From NCBI GenBank assembly GCA_051651645.1, contig JBOFSR010000089.1:1-22728 (forward strand): a DNA stretch of 22,728 bases, written 5' to 3'. Both the position numbers and the translations under genes were made by a program. How positions within the stretch are numbered: position 1 is the stretch's first letter; the number at the start of each line of letters is the position of its first letter. Below, piece after piece: positions 22,102-22,728 of the stretch. The notes below the pieces were generated by a model that did no database searches, had not been told where the DNA came from, and was given only the letters and a program-made list of their open reading frames with translations. Source of the DNA: JBOFSR01 sp051651645. Lineage in GTDB: Bacteria; Spirochaetota; Spirochaetia; Treponematales; Treponemataceae.

Positions 22102-22655
22102 TTTTTTACAAATTGGCGTTTTTCAAGCTCAAGTAAAATCAAAGAAACAATCTCATCAACAGAAAATTTTGCTGTATCGATTATCATGTCGACAAAGTCA
22201 TAATTTGTGTTATCAATGTTGTATAATTTTTTGTAACGCTGAGTATCCTCGCTATCACGCAAAAGCGTAAAATCATAGATTAATTGAAAGTCTCCACCTT
22301 CTCTCTCAAAGATTCGCTGAGTTCTCACCTGCGGACTTGCGTCAAGATAAATTTTTATATCGGCATCGTCGAGCATCCAAATTGCAAGCCTTGATCCCAA
22401 AACACAATAGTCCTCTTTCTTTGCAAGCTCAACTTGGTGCTTATCCACCGTTCGATCATAGATATCATTGTGGCGAGCATCTTCAATAATTTGCTCAAGC
22501 GTCATGTTATATTGCGATGTCAAATTACGAAACGTAAAATTAATCATCGAAATAGAAAGCACTTCCGATAGTTTTTTTGTAACGCTCGTATTGCCACAGC
22601 CGCTTTTTCCAGAAATTGCAATTCTCATTTTCTTGTTTGAAATACTATAACTCAT
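22098..22655 (-). CDS. Cytidylate kinase-like P-loop protein
   Basis: This small protein (185 aa from ATG 22655, 176 aa from ATG 22628) resembles cytidylate kinase-like proteins. The P-loop reads ISGKSGCGNTS, with Asn where the Walker lysine is expected. Next come DRTVDKHQVELAKKEDYCVL, GSRLAIWML, IKIYLDASPQVRTQRIFERE (a lid-like Arg-rich part) and a C-terminal helix. ATG 22655 lies one base after the stop of the upstream gene, fitting translational coupling; ATG 22628 begins right at the beta strand MRIAISG. Nucleotide kinase activity is plausible but not proven given the P-loop. It overlaps mutY by ATGA. Confidence 0.72.
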   Translation of the reverse strand: MSYSISNKKMRIAISGKSGCGNTSVTKKLSEVLSISMINFTFRNLTSQYNMTLEQIIEDARHNDIYDRTVDKHQVELAKKEDYCVLGSRLAIWMLDDADIKIYLDASPQVRTQRIFEREGGDFQLIYDFTLLRDSEDTQRYKKLYNIDNTNYDFVDMIIDTAKFSVDEIVSLILLELEKRQFVKK

Positions 22656-22656
22656 A

Positions 22657-22728
22657 TTATTCAATATTCCTGCTTTGCTCCCGAATATTTTCAAGTGCGT
22701 CTTTAGCAGTAATAACGTATGGGGCAAG
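22657..22728 (-). CDS. C-terminal end of an unidentified gene
   Basis: On the minus strand the frame beginning at the window edge encodes 23 residues, LAPYVITAKDALENIREQSR then NIE, ending in TAA at 22657-22659, one base before the kinase-like start. The spacing and amphipathic composition suggest the true end of a coding region. I do not recognise the family. Confidence 0.6.
   Translation of the reverse strand, partial: LAPYVITAKDALENIREQSRNIE

Overview
The window reads as chromosomal DNA of a spirochaete, most likely Treponema or a close relative. The basis is recalled protein character, not a search: SecA, the cytidylate-kinase-like protein, the DUF2804 protein and the zinc-transporter lipoprotein (Leu-Phe-Ser-Cys lipobox) all look treponemal. 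The DNA is AT-rich, and the three tRNAs do not encode CCA.

Layout. 1-900: the 3' end of an ApbE-type flavin transferase and a bacteriohemerythrin. 900-2875 (minus): a YmdB-like phosphodiesterase followed by a DUF2804 protein. 2947-5715: secA. 5769-9596: a tightly packed run, plsC then a zinc/manganese ABC importer (znuA, znuC, znuB) then a PrsW-type membrane protease, with stop/start overlaps or 1-nt gaps. 9612-11610: a nicotinamidase and a glycosyltransferase joined by a 4-nt overlap. 11615-11910: promoter, tRNA-Leu, tRNA-Gly, terminator. 11914-15291: tig, clpP, clpX, with a strong hairpin terminator between tig and clpP. 15351-16469: a DUF362 ferredoxin-like protein.

16486-19418 is the accessory part. 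A tRNA-Lys gene (minus, 19346-19418) has been the target of integrative elements. The 3' half of the tRNA is repeated at 17286-17325, and the repeat goes on into a second copy of the 5' end of the same tyrosine-integrase gene. This implies two related elements inserted in tandem. The inner one (about 2.06 kb) carries only a decayed integrase (two in-frame TAG codons and one frameshift at an A8 run). The outer one is cut off after about 35 integrase codons and runs directly into a decayed IS1595-type transposase.

19431-22728 returns to housekeeping genes: full-length larC, an Xre-type regulator with a candidate operator, a short MutY-like glycosylase without iron-sulfur cysteines, a kinase-like protein with an altered P-loop, and the tail of one more gene.

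The most notable regulatory signal is that three genes without Shine-Dalgarno sequences (ymdB, pncA, larC) each have a good sigma70-like promoter whose -10 box lies only 6-8 nt before the start codon. This predicts leaderless mRNAs, whereas other genes in the window have clear ribosome binding sites. I saw no CRISPR array, no defence cassette and no clear new multi-gene system.
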